Shown here: positions 17,581 to 25,778 of the stretch, one piece after another
How positions within the stretch are numbered: position 1 is the stretch's first letter
How the letters are laid out: every line of letters starts with the position of its first letter
Assembly: GCF_027912835.1 (NCBI RefSeq)
Contig: NZ_CP115768.1
Coordinates: 620,001-684,000, forward strand
From: Paracoccus sediminicola
GTDB lineage: Bacteria; Pseudomonadota; Alphaproteobacteria; Rhodobacterales; Rhodobacteraceae
DNA length: 64,000 nucleotides
Direction: 5' to 3'
Program-made: the position numbers and the translations under genes
Notes under the pieces: model-generated
Databases searched by the model: none
Told to the model about the DNA's origin: nothing
The model's input: the letters and a program-made list of their open reading frames with translations, nothing else

Positions 17581-18276
17581 ATGTATTACGTAAAGGTCAC
17601 TCTGGGGGTCGTGTTCGGCGTCTTCGTGTTCCTGTTTCTCGATTATGCGCTGCCGAGCAAGGACACGGTGCGGATCACAAACACCTATAACCGGCTGACC
17701 GAGATCGGGCGCAATGCCATCTTCTACGCGTCGGAAGATACCGGCACGGTGGAAAATTCCTCGGGGCAGCGCGATATCCGCTTCATCGAGACGGTGCGCC
17801 CGAGCGAAAAGGTCTTCGTCTATCGCAACGAGGATACGGGTCTGATCTGGCCGCCCTATTTCAAATATGACAGCTCGAACCTCCATGCAGAGGCGACCAA
17901 TCTGCAATCCAATTCGCGCGATCCGATCTGGGTGAGCATCGCCTCGTATGGCTGGCGGATTCCGCTGTTCTCGATCTATCCCAACGCGATTTCGGTGACG
18001 CAGGTGGCGGGGCCCTCGGCGGCGCCGCTGAATTGGCCGGCGCTGCTGATCCTGCTTGTGCTGGGCGCGCTTCTGGCACTGCTCTGGCGGATGTGGAACC
18101 AGTTCCGCGAGCGCACCATCGACCCGGCCACGAAGCGCATGGGCGCGGCTGTGGACAGCGTCGATGCCCGCGCCGATGCGGCGATGGACCGCGTCTCGGA
18201 TGAGTTCAACGAGGCGCGCGACGGGTTCACCGGCTGGCTGCATAGCTGGAAGGGCAAGCCGCGCGACCCGAAGTGA
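17581..18276 (+). CDS. DUF1523-like membrane protein, last gene of AAA-ATPase block
   Basis: 231 residues. An N-terminal transmembrane helix (about 4-24, VKVTLGVVFGVFVFLFLDYAL) leads into an extracytoplasmic domain with VRITNTYNRLTEIGRNAIFY, VFVYRNEDTGLIWPPYFKYD and DPIWVSIASYGWRIPLFSIY, which match my recollection of the DUF1523 family known mainly from Rhodobacterales. A second helix follows (about 148-170, WPALLILLVLGALLALLWRM), then a helical cytoplasmic tail with many Ala/Asp/Arg. Function of the family is unknown. A Shine-Dalgarno AAGGAGAA precedes ATG 17581. Confidence 0.75.
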   Translation: MYYVKVTLGVVFGVFVFLFLDYALPSKDTVRITNTYNRLTEIGRNAIFYASEDTGTVENSSGQRDIRFIETVRPSEKVFVYRNEDTGLIWPPYFKYDSSNLHAEATNLQSNSRDPIWVSIASYGWRIPLFSIYPNAISVTQVAGPSAAPLNWPALLILLVLGALLALLWRMWNQFRERTIDPATKRMGAAVDSVDARADAAMDRVSDEFNEARDGFTGWLHSWKGKPRDPK

Positions 18277-18355
18277 CGCGGGGAAATCCGTGACGGCTGC
18301 TTGCCGGCGATGTCTGGCAGGGGCTAGTCTTCCTGTCTGAAACGCAGGGACATTC

Positions 18356-19306
18356 ATGGCTGACACGACACGCAATCCCGGCACCGCGCTGACGCCGGAA
18401 TGGTTCGACCGGATCCGCATCAACACCCCGGCGGTCGAGCGTCGGGCGGCGACGTTGCCGGTGCGGCGCTCGATCAAGAAGGAATACCAGGCGGCGTGGC
18501 TGCTGAACGCGGTTTCCTGCATCGACCTGACCACCCTGGCCGGGGACGATACCGAGGACCGCGTGGCGCGGCTTTGTGCCAAGGCGCGCCAGCCGGTCGA
18601 TCCCGAATTGCTGGCCGCGATGGGGGTCGAGGGGCTGACCACCGGCGCGGTCTGCGTCTATCCGACGATGGTGGCAGCGGCGAAGCGTGCGCTTGGCAAT
18701 AGCGGTATTCCGGTGGCCAGCGTCGCCACCGGCTTTCCCGCCGGGCTGATGCCGCTGGATCTGCGGCTGGCCGAGATCCGCTATGCCGTCGACCAGGGCG
18801 CGGACGAAATCGACATCGTCATTACCCGCTCCCATGTGCTGCAAGCCGAATGGGCCGCGCTTTACGATGAGATCAGCGCCATGCGCGAGGCCTGCGGCAC
18901 GGCGAAGATGAAGGCGATTTTGGCGACAGGCGATCTGAAATCGCTGGAAAACGTGGCCCGCGCCAGCCATGTCGCCATGCAGGCGGGCAGCGACTGGATC
19001 AAGACCTCGACCGGCAAGGAGGGCGTGAACGCCACGCTGCCGGTCAGCCTGGTGATGTGCCGCGCGATCCGCGACTATCGCGACCGGACCGGCCACGTGG
19101 TCGGGTTCAAACCGGCGGGCGGGCTGAAAACGGCGAAGGATGCGCTCGCCTGGCAGGTGTTGATGGTCGAGGAGCTTGGCCGCGATTGGGTGCGGCCCGA
19201 TCTGTTCCGCATCGGGGCAAGCTCGCTTCTGGGCGATCTGGAACGCCAGATCAGCCACTTCGTCACCGGCCGCTATGCCGCCGCCCACCGCCTTACCATG
19301 GCCTGA
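18356..19306 (+). CDS. deoC: Deoxyribose-phosphate aldolase
   Basis: 316-residue class I aldolase that cleaves 2-deoxyribose-5-phosphate to glyceraldehyde-3-phosphate and acetaldehyde. Family signatures: CIDLTTLAGDD near the N-terminus, VCVYPTMV, VASVATGFPAG, ADEIDIVI, the Schiff-base lysine in DWIKTSTGKEG, and VGFKPAGGLKTAKDAL with a second key lysine. It is longer than E. coli DeoC (259), as in the subgroup with N- and C-terminal extensions. The downstream aldehyde dehydrogenase starts 8 bases later, so acetaldehyde or another product may be passed to it. Confidence 0.93.
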   Translation: MADTTRNPGTALTPEWFDRIRINTPAVERRAATLPVRRSIKKEYQAAWLLNAVSCIDLTTLAGDDTEDRVARLCAKARQPVDPELLAAMGVEGLTTGAVCVYPTMVAAAKRALGNSGIPVASVATGFPAGLMPLDLRLAEIRYAVDQGADEIDIVITRSHVLQAEWAALYDEISAMREACGTAKMKAILATGDLKSLENVARASHVAMQAGSDWIKTSTGKEGVNATLPVSLVMCRAIRDYRDRTGHVVGFKPAGGLKTAKDALAWQVLMVEELGRDWVRPDLFRIGASSLLGDLERQISHFVTGRYAAAHRLTMA

Positions 19307-19313
19307 GGACAAC

Positions 19314-21647
19314 ATGCCGACTGTGAGCGAAATCATGGATACGATGGATTACGGCCCCTCGGTCGAGGACAGCAGCGCGGTGCGCGACTGGCTGAAGCAG
19401 CATGAGCGTTTCGGCCATTTCATCGATGGCAGCTTCACCCCGGCCGGGCGCGGCTTTGTCACCAGCGATCCGGCAACCGGCGAGACCCTGGCCCAGATCA
19501 GCCAGGGCACCGCCGAAGATGTCGCCGCGGCGGTCAAGGCGGCGCGGAAGGCGCAGCCGAAATGGGCCAAGCTGACCGGCTATGAACGGGCGTCCTATCT
19601 CTATGCCATTGCGCGGGTCATCCAGAAACGCGAGCGGTTCCTGTCGGTGCTGGAAAGCCTCGATAACGGCAAGCCGATCCGCGAAAGCCGCGATGCCGAC
19701 ATTCCTCTGGTCGTGCGGCATTTCTATCATCATGCCGGATGGGCCGAGCTGATGGCGGATGAGTTTCCCGATCACAGCGCCATCGGCGTGGCCGGCCAGA
19801 TCGTGCCGTGGAATTTTCCGCTGCTGATGCTGGCCTGGAAGATCGCGCCCGCGATTGCGGCGGGCAACACCGTGGTCCTGAAACCGGCGGAATACACGCC
19901 GCTGACCGCCCTTGCCTTTGCCGAGATCTGCCAGGAGGTCGGGTTGCCGCGCGGGGTCGTCAATATCGTCACCGGCGACGGAGAGACCGGCGCGGCGCTT
20001 GTCGAGGCCGATGTGGACAAGATCGCCTTCACCGGCTCGACCGAGGTGGGGCGCGCCATTCGCGCCGCCACCGCCGGAACCGGCAAGCGGCTGACGCTGG
20101 AACTGGGCGGCAAATCGCCCTTCATCGTGATGGAGGATGCCGATCTTGATGCTGCGGTCGAAGGCGTGGTCGATTCGATCTGGTTCAACCAGGGGCAGGT
20201 CTGTTGCGCGGGTTCGCGGATCCTCGTGGCCGAAGCGGTGGCCGAGCGGTTCGAGACGCTGCTGACCCGCCGCATGGAAACATTGCGTATGGGGCCGCCA
20301 CTGGACAAATCGACCGATGTGGGCGCAATCGTGCATCCGGTGCAGAAGGACAGGATCGTGACGCTGTGCAAACAGGCGGTCGCGGCGGGGGCGGATCTGG
20401 TGGGCGGTGCACCCGGCGAAGCCTGCTATGTCGCGCCCGGCTATCTGCGCGAGGTTTCGCCTGCAAACCCCGCATGGAGCGAGGAAATTTTTGGCCCCAT
20501 CGCCACGCTGACGACCTTCCGCACCGCCGATGAGGCGATCAGCCTGGCGAATAATACGCGCTATGGGCTGGCGGCGCAGATCTTTTCCGAAAGCGCCACC
20601 GTGGCGACCGATCTGGCCGCGCAGGTGAAATCCGGGGTGGTGTGGATCAACGGCGCGAATATGTTCGACGCGGCGGCGCCTTTCGGCGGAATGCGCGAAT
20701 CCGGCTTTGGCCGCGAGGGCGGGCGCGTTGGTATGCTGGATTATCTCTCGGGCCCGAAGCCCGATTCAGTGAAGGAGAAAGCGCCGAAAACCCCCAAGGC
20801 GATGACCGATGGCGCAGCGTCCGGCAAGGGGATCGACCGGACCGAGAAGCTCTATATCGGCGGCGCGCAGAAACGGCCCGATGGCGGGGCGAGCTATCGC
20901 GCGGCCTCGGGCGACCTGGTGCCTCTGGGCAACCGCAAGGATATCCGCAACGCGGTCGAGGCAGCGAAGAAAGCCTCGAAATGGGCCGCGATGGGCGGGC
21001 ATGGGCGCGCGCAGGTGATGTATTTCATCGCCGAGAACCTTTCGCTGCGCCGGGACGAGCTGGGCGCGAAACACGGCAAAGAGGCGGTGGACGCCGCGAT
21101 TCGGCGGCTGTTCCACTATGCCGCCTGGGCCGACAAGTTCGACGGGATGAACGTGCAGACCAAGCCCGGCTACCTGGTCAATGTAATCCCGCAGCCCTTC
21201 GGGATCATGGGGGTGATCTGTCCCAATGACGCGCCGCTTCTGTCGCTGGTCAGTCTCGTGGCTCCGGCCATCGCCATGGGCAATACGGTGGTTGCGGTGC
21301 CGGCGCAGGACGATCCGGTGGCGGCCTTCGACATCGCGCAGGTCTTCGACACTTCGGATCTGCCGGGAGGGGTGGTGAACATCATTTCGGGCCCGAAGGA
21401 TGATCTGGCGGCGGTGCTGGCCGCGCATGACGATGTGGCGGCTCTGTGGTATTGCGGCGCAAAAGGGGCTGAGGCGGTCGAGAAAGCCTCGACGGGCAAT
21501 CTCAAGCCGGTCTGGTCCTTCGAGAATCTGGACTGGACGAAGCAAAGCGCGCATGGGCAGCGCTTCCTCGACCATGCGGTGCAGTGGAAAACCGTCTGGC
21601 TGCCCTATGGCGCATTGCCAGCGGGCACCGGAAGCGTCGCGTATTGA
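19314..21647 (+). CDS. Two-domain aldehyde dehydrogenase, ALDH16 type
   Basis: 777 residues in two ALDH-like halves. The first (about 30-490) is complete: PWNFPLLMLAWKIAPAIAAGNTVV, GSTEVGR, catalytic Glu in LELGGKSPF, and catalytic Cys at 297/298 in GQVCCAG. The second half (about 505-777) repeats the start of the fold (YIGGAQKRPDGG, GVICPNDAPLLSLVSLVAPAIAMGNT) but has no catalytic Cys and no LELGGK motif. A C-terminal half without active-site Cys is the hallmark of ALDH16 family proteins, known from bacteria and animals. It starts eight bases after deoC, implying one transcript. ATG 19314 follows TGAGGAC. A hairpin terminator follows. Confidence 0.9.
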   Translation: MPTVSEIMDTMDYGPSVEDSSAVRDWLKQHERFGHFIDGSFTPAGRGFVTSDPATGETLAQISQGTAEDVAAAVKAARKAQPKWAKLTGYERASYLYAIARVIQKRERFLSVLESLDNGKPIRESRDADIPLVVRHFYHHAGWAELMADEFPDHSAIGVAGQIVPWNFPLLMLAWKIAPAIAAGNTVVLKPAEYTPLTALAFAEICQEVGLPRGVVNIVTGDGETGAALVEADVDKIAFTGSTEVGRAIRAATAGTGKRLTLELGGKSPFIVMEDADLDAAVEGVVDSIWFNQGQVCCAGSRILVAEAVAERFETLLTRRMETLRMGPPLDKSTDVGAIVHPVQKDRIVTLCKQAVAAGADLVGGAPGEACYVAPGYLREVSPANPAWSEEIFGPIATLTTFRTADEAISLANNTRYGLAAQIFSESATVATDLAAQVKSGVVWINGANMFDAAAPFGGMRESGFGREGGRVGMLDYLSGPKPDSVKEKAPKTPKAMTDGAASGKGIDRTEKLYIGGAQKRPDGGASYRAASGDLVPLGNRKDIRNAVEAAKKASKWAAMGGHGRAQVMYFIAENLSLRRDELGAKHGKEAVDAAIRRLFHYAAWADKFDGMNVQTKPGYLVNVIPQPFGIMGVICPNDAPLLSLVSLVAPAIAMGNTVVAVPAQDDPVAAFDIAQVFDTSDLPGGVVNIISGPKDDLAAVLAAHDDVAALWYCGAKGAEAVEKASTGNLKPVWSFENLDWTKQSAHGQRFLDHAVQWKTVWLPYGALPAGTGSVAY

Positions 21648-21652
21648 TCGGA

Positions 21653-21690
21653 AAGGGCGCGCCGCGGCACGCCCTTCCTCGTTCTAATTA
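21653..21690 (+). terminator. Terminator after deoC-ALDH transcript
   Basis: Inverted repeat AAGGGCG (21653-21659) / CGCCCTT (21670-21676) extended inward by GC pairs, followed by a partly T-rich CCTCGTTCTAATTAA. It lies just after the ALDH stop and before the convergent transglutaminase gene. Confidence 0.6.
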
Positions 21691-21712
21691 ACGCGCTCAG
21701 GGCGCTGATTTG

Positions 21713-22558
21713 TCAGGCAGATTTCTTCTGCTCGACCTTCTTGCCATCGGCATCGACCTCTTCCGTGATGACCGTGAAGTTCAGCAGCCGATGCGCCCCG
21801 AAGCTGGAGATCAGCGCCACATCCGTGGCATCGCGCCCGTAACCGACGGGAAGCCGGCCGATCCGGCGCGAGTTGTTGCGCGGATCGAAATTCCACCAGC
21901 GACCGGACAGATAGACCTGCACGGAGGCGGCATAATCCATCGGATCGGGCGGCAACGGCACGCCGAAATCGCCGAGATGCCCATTCACATAGCGCGCCGG
22001 GATATTCAGCGCGCGGCAAAGCGCGATGGCCAGATGCGCGAAATCGCGGCACACGCCCTTGCCCTGCTCGAACGCGTCCTTGGCGGTGCGGGTCGCGTCG
22101 GCGTCCATGTAGTTGAACTTGATGTGGTTATGCACCCAATCCATGATCGTCTCGACCCGGTTCCAGCCCGGCGCGACATTGCCAAACAGATCCCAGGCCG
22201 GCTGCATGAGCAGATCGGAATCGCAATATCGCGACGGCATCAGGAACTGGATCACATCATCCGGCAGAGCCTCGACGGGCATTTCCTGCGCATCGGGAAA
22301 ATCCGGCTCGGGCAGGCCGCTATCGGTGATGATCGCCTCCTGCTTCATGCGGAATTGACCCGCCGGCGCAGTCAATCGGCGGGTGAAGTTGCCGTAATCA
22401 TCGACAAAGGTCGAAAACGGGACGCCGGGATCGGTCTCGAACGCTTCGACTCCGCGCAAGTCTAGTTGCCGCTCCGGCCGCACCGACATTTGCAGCAGCA
22501 TCGGCAGCGACGCGTCGCTTTCTATCGTGATATCATAGCCGTAGCGAATAAACATCAT
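21713..22558 (-). CDS. Transglutaminase-like protein, catalytic His not in expected place
   Basis: 281 residues: N-terminal beta-rich domain (about 1-95) then a transglutaminase/protease-like core. The nucleophile C170 lies in GVCRDFAHLAIALCRALNIPARYV and the Asp position in WWNFDPRN (D225), but the segment that usually carries His (a PMD-aromatic-HAW pattern) reads PMDYAASVQV, with Ala at or beside the His site. Some bacterial members vary here, so it may be inactive or use another residue. It begins inside the osmC stop (ATGA, 22555-22558) and is thus coupled to osmC on the minus strand. Confidence 0.82.
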   Translation of the reverse strand: MMFIRYGYDITIESDASLPMLLQMSVRPERQLDLRGVEAFETDPGVPFSTFVDDYGNFTRRLTAPAGQFRMKQEAIITDSGLPEPDFPDAQEMPVEALPDDVIQFLMPSRYCDSDLLMQPAWDLFGNVAPGWNRVETIMDWVHNHIKFNYMDADATRTAKDAFEQGKGVCRDFAHLAIALCRALNIPARYVNGHLGDFGVPLPPDPMDYAASVQVYLSGRWWNFDPRNNSRRIGRLPVGYGRDATDVALISSFGAHRLLNFTVITEEVDADGKKVEQKKSA

Positions 22559-22977
22559 GCGACTGTGAGGTCAAGCGTGATGTCGGTATTCAGCAGCTTG
22601 GAGATCGGGCAATTGGCCTTGGCCCCCTCGGCTGCCTTCTCGATCGCATCGCGGTCGCCATTGCCGGAGACGCGGGCGGTCAATGCGGCTTTTTTCACCG
22701 CAAAGCCTTCGCCCTCCTGATCGAGCGACACGGCCGAGCTGGCCTCGATCGTCACATCCGTCACCCCGGCATCGCCGAGTTCCTTCGACAGCGCCATCGC
22801 GAAGCAAGAGGCATGCGCGGCGCCGATCAGCTCTTCGGGGTTGGTGCCGGCCTTGTCCTCAAAACGTGTGGCGAAGCCATAGGGCTGCGACGACAATGCG
22901 CCGGATTCGGTCGAGACCTCACCATTGCCGTCCTTGATGCCACCCTGCCATTTCGCGGAACCAGTCTTGGTAATCAT
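22555..22977 (-). CDS. OsmC family peroxiredoxin
   Basis: 140 residues, the usual OsmC/Ohr length. The two redox cysteines are present: C58 in GAAHASCFAMALS and C123 in ANCPISKLLNTDI. OsmC proteins reduce organic hydroperoxides with dihydrolipoamide-type donors. The sequence style (KWQGGIKDGNGEVSTESGAL) is of the OsmC rather than the Ohr subgroup. ATG at 22977 has a strong AAAGGAGG site; the longer frame to 23058 lacks family signal. The transglutaminase-like gene overlaps its stop by four bases. Confidence 0.9.
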   Translation of the reverse strand: MITKTGSAKWQGGIKDGNGEVSTESGALSSQPYGFATRFEDKAGTNPEELIGAAHASCFAMALSKELGDAGVTDVTIEASSAVSLDQEGEGFAVKKAALTARVSGNGDRDAIEKAAEGAKANCPISKLLNTDITLDLTVA

Positions 22978-23097
22978 GGGAAACCTCCTTTGTTGGCAGC
23001 ACAACGCAGGAAGCCCCGCAGGGTTCACCGGTTTGATGAATGATATACGGCTGGGCAATGCGCAAATGCCGCGGCTGCCCGCATTACGGCCGCGTGT

Positions 23098-24261
23098 TCA
23101 GCCGCGCAGATCGCTTTGGCACAGGCGTTCCCATTCGGCCATGGCAAAGCGATCCGTCATCCCGGCGACATAATCCAGCACCAGCCGCGCGCGCTCGGTC
23201 TCGGTTCCGGCCATCGCCTCGGCCCGCCAGTCCTGGGGCAAAAGCTCGGGGTTGGACATGAAAAGCGGGAAGAGATCGTTCAACATATGCGTGACCAGCT
23301 TGCGTTCATCGACCACCGAGGGCGCGCGATACATGCGGGTGAACAGGAACGACTTGATCGCCTTGAGATTTTGGTAAAGCGGCTTGGAAAACCGGATGAT
23401 CGCCCCGTCCATGCCGCGAATATCATCGGCCGAGCGCGGTTGCAGCGAGGTCAGCCGGTTCTGCGCCACCGCGATCACATCCTCGACCATGATCCCGAAG
23501 ACGCGGCGAAGCGCCTCGTGGCGACGGCGGCTGGTGTCCAGCCCCGGATGCAGACGGTCGACCTGCGCGAAGGCCGGACCGACCACGGGCAGATCGGCCA
23601 GATCGGCCTCGCTGAACAGCCCGGCGCGCAGCCCGTCATGAATGTCGTGATGATTATAGGCGATGTCATCGGCCACCGCCGCCACCTGCGCCTCGGCGCT
23701 GGCATTGCTGGAAAGTTCCAGATTCCACTGCGCATTCACCTCGGACAGCGCATAGGGATAGGGCGGCGCCACCGGGCCGTTATGCTTGGCGATGCCTTCG
23801 AGCGATTCCCATGTCAGGTTGAGCCCGTCGAAATCGGCGTAATGGCGCTCTAGCCCGGTGACGATGCGCAGCGCCTGCGCGTTATGGTCAAAGCCGCCAT
23901 AAGGCTCCATCAGCGCGGCGAGCGCATCCTCGCCGGTATGGCCGAAGGGCGGGTGGCCGAGATCATGGGCCAGCGCCACCGCCTCGGCGAGATCGGTGTT
24001 CAGATCGAGCGCGCCGGCAATGGTCCTTGCCACCTGCGCCACCTCGATCGTGTGGGTCAGCCGGGTGCGGAAATAATCGCCACGATAGGCGTCGCCCTCC
24101 TGCTCGACGAAAACCTGCGTCTTGTGTTTCAGACGGCGGAAGGCCGAGGAATGGATGATCCGGTCGCGGTCGCGCTGCCAGGGCGAACGGAAGCTGGACA
24201 GGCTTTCGGGGTGAAGCCGTCCGCGGCTATCCTCGGGCTGGCAGGCATAGGGGGCGGTCAT
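23098..24261 (-). CDS. dgt: Deoxyguanosinetriphosphate triphosphohydrolase-like protein
   Basis: 387-residue HD-domain phosphohydrolase that splits dNTPs into deoxynucleoside and triphosphate. Typical start RGRLHPE...SPWQRDRDRIIHSSAFRRLKHKTQVF; metal-binding HD residues in RLTHTIEVAQVA and LAHDLGHPPFGHTGEDAL; later DDIAYNHHDIHDGLRAG. The length matches the class 2 (non-enterobacterial) dGTPase-like group. ATG at 24261 has GGAGGTCGC upstream. It is divergent from the A-type Fe-S carrier gene, with 84 bases between. Confidence 0.92.
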   Translation of the reverse strand: MTAPYACQPEDSRGRLHPESLSSFRSPWQRDRDRIIHSSAFRRLKHKTQVFVEQEGDAYRGDYFRTRLTHTIEVAQVARTIAGALDLNTDLAEAVALAHDLGHPPFGHTGEDALAALMEPYGGFDHNAQALRIVTGLERHYADFDGLNLTWESLEGIAKHNGPVAPPYPYALSEVNAQWNLELSSNASAEAQVAAVADDIAYNHHDIHDGLRAGLFSEADLADLPVVGPAFAQVDRLHPGLDTSRRRHEALRRVFGIMVEDVIAVAQNRLTSLQPRSADDIRGMDGAIIRFSKPLYQNLKAIKSFLFTRMYRAPSVVDERKLVTHMLNDLFPLFMSNPELLPQDWRAEAMAGTETERARLVLDYVAGMTDRFAMAEWERLCQSDLRG

Positions 24262-24285
24262 GCGACCTCCTTGCGGCTGGGTTCC

Positions 24286-24314
24286 TTGCAGCGTTACCGC
24301 GCGAACCCTATATT
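24286..24314 (+). promoter_or_regulatory. Candidate sigma-70 promoter of the A-type carrier gene
   Basis: TTGCAG (24286-24291), exactly 17 bases, then TATATT (24309-24314), ending 31 bases before the ATG at 24346. This is the best-matching vegetative promoter I see in the window. Confidence 0.65.
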
Positions 24315-24345
24315 CGGGGCAAGACAAGCGAAACGGGAACGCCCC

Positions 24346-24672
24346 ATGAACCTGCCTCCCCAAGTGACCGAACGCGCCTTTGCCCGCCTGGCCGAGATCA
24401 ATGACGGCGCGGATGATCCGCAGGCGCTGCGCGTCGCGGTCGAGGGTGGCGGCTGCTCGGGGTTTCAGTATGACATCCGCCTGGATGCGCAGGCCGATGA
24501 TGATCTGGTTCTGGAAGGCAAGGGGCAGCGTGTGCTGGTCGATCCGGTCTCGCTTCCGTTTCTGGAAGGTGCCGTTATCGACTTTGCCGATGAGCTGATC
24601 GGGGCGCGTTTCGTGATCGAGAACCCGAACGCGGCGTCGTCCTGCGGTTGCGGGACATCGTTTTCGATCTGA
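24346..24672 (+). CDS. A-type iron-sulfur carrier (IscA/ErpA/SufA family)
   Basis: 108-residue member of the HesB family that receives and delivers Fe-S clusters. The three conserved cysteines are present: C37 in EGGGCSGFQYDI and C100/C102 in SCGCGTSF near the C-terminus. ErpA versus IscA versus SufA cannot be decided: no isc or suf genes are adjacent. Monocistronic by position, with a good promoter at 24286-24314 and a hairpin after the gene. Confidence 0.9.
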   Translation: MNLPPQVTERAFARLAEINDGADDPQALRVAVEGGGCSGFQYDIRLDAQADDDLVLEGKGQRVLVDPVSLPFLEGAVIDFADELIGARFVIENPNAASSCGCGTSFSI

Positions 24673-24694
24673 GGCTTCGGTCGCTGATGATGAT

Positions 24695-24720
24695 CTCAGG
24701 CGTCATTTTTGGCGCCTGAG
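24695..24720 (+). terminator. Possible terminator hairpin after A-type carrier gene
   Basis: Perfect 8-bp stem CTCAGGCG / CGCCTGAG, with a T5 run in the loop instead of after the stem. Position 23 bases after the stop fits a terminator, but the missing T-tract leaves doubt. Confidence 0.35.
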
Positions 24721-24901
24721 TTCGGATTGACCGGCTTCGGGCGCAACTTCGCCTTTCTTGCCGTCGAAGAGCGCGCGGCGCCATCGTGACCGGCGGCAGA
24801 TCGCCTGTGCCGGCAGCATGACCATGCTGCTGCTGACGCGTAAGCGCCAGGTGCGGCAGCGCATCTTGCCAATCGCTCCCGCCCGGCACATGATGTCGCG
24901 C

Positions 24902-25687
24902 ATGAAAATCGCCAGTTTCAACATCAACGGCATCAAGGCGCGCATCGCCGCGCTGAGCGATTGGCTGGCGGCGGCCGCGCCGGATCTGGCCGTGTTGCAG
25001 GAAATCAAGTCGGTGGACGAGAATTTCCCTGCCGCGCATTTCGAGGATATGGGCTATAACGTCGCGACACATGGGCAGAAAGGCTTCAATGGCGTGGCGA
25101 TCCTGTCGAAGCTGCCGCTGGAAGATGTGACGCGCGGCTTGCCCGGGGACGATGCCGACGAACAGGCCCGCTATATCGAGGCGACGGTGGTCGGTGATCG
25201 CGCGGTGCGGGTGGCGGGGCTGTACCTGCCCAATGGCAACCCGGCGCCGGGGCCGAAATACGACTATAAGCTCGACTGGATGGAACGGTTGCGGTTGCGC
25301 GCTGCCGAGTTGCTGGCCACCGAAATGCCGGTGGTGATGCTGGGCGATTTCAATATCATTCCGCAACCCCGCGATGCTGCCGAGCCGGGTGAGTGGGTCA
25401 GGGACGCGCTGTTCCTGCCCGAAAGCCGCGCCGCGTTTCGCCGCATTGCAGCGCAGGGCTGGACCGATGCGCTGCGCGATGCCGATCCTTACGGCCATCG
25501 CGGTCCCTTCACCTTCTGGGATTTTCAGGGCGGCGCGTGGCGGCGCGATAACGGGATTCGTATCGACCATCTGATGTTGTCTCCGCAAGCGGCTGATATC
25601 GTGAATTCATCTGGCGTGGATCGAGAGGTTCGCGCAGGCGAAAAGCCATCGGATCACGTGCCGGTCTGGGTCGATCTTGCAGCCTGA
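24902..25687 (+). CDS. xthA: Exodeoxyribonuclease III (AP endonuclease)
   Basis: 261 residues of the exonuclease III / AP-endonuclease family acting in base-excision repair. Motifs: MKIASFNINGIKAR with N7, Mg ligand E34 in VLQEIK, GLYLPNGNP, GDFNIIPQPRD, and the terminal catalytic DH in KPSDHVPVWVDL. ATG at 24902 starts exactly at the family N-terminus; no clear Shine-Dalgarno precedes it and ATGs at 24890/24893 are alternatives. The 24673-24901 gap holds only the possible terminator hairpin above. Confidence 0.93.
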   Translation: MKIASFNINGIKARIAALSDWLAAAAPDLAVLQEIKSVDENFPAAHFEDMGYNVATHGQKGFNGVAILSKLPLEDVTRGLPGDDADEQARYIEATVVGDRAVRVAGLYLPNGNPAPGPKYDYKLDWMERLRLRAAELLATEMPVVMLGDFNIIPQPRDAAEPGEWVRDALFLPESRAAFRRIAAQGWTDALRDADPYGHRGPFTFWDFQGGAWRRDNGIRIDHLMLSPQAADIVNSSGVDREVRAGEKPSDHVPVWVDLAA

Positions 25688-25749
25688 GCCGCGGCAATGA
25701 CGCGTTTGTGACAAGGCGCGTTTACATGCGCCGACGGATCGCTATGGTC

Positions 25750-25766
25750 TTTGCAGGTGCAGCAAA
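25750..25766. repeat. Inverted repeat TTTGC-N7-GCAAA before pyc
   Basis: TTTGC (25750-25754) and GCAAA (25762-25766) flank AGGTGCA, ending 12 bases before the pyc ATG and touching its ribosome binding region. It may be an operator or an RNA hairpin that affects translation initiation; neither is shown. Confidence 0.35.
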
Positions 25767-25778
25767 TCGGGGGGAGCC

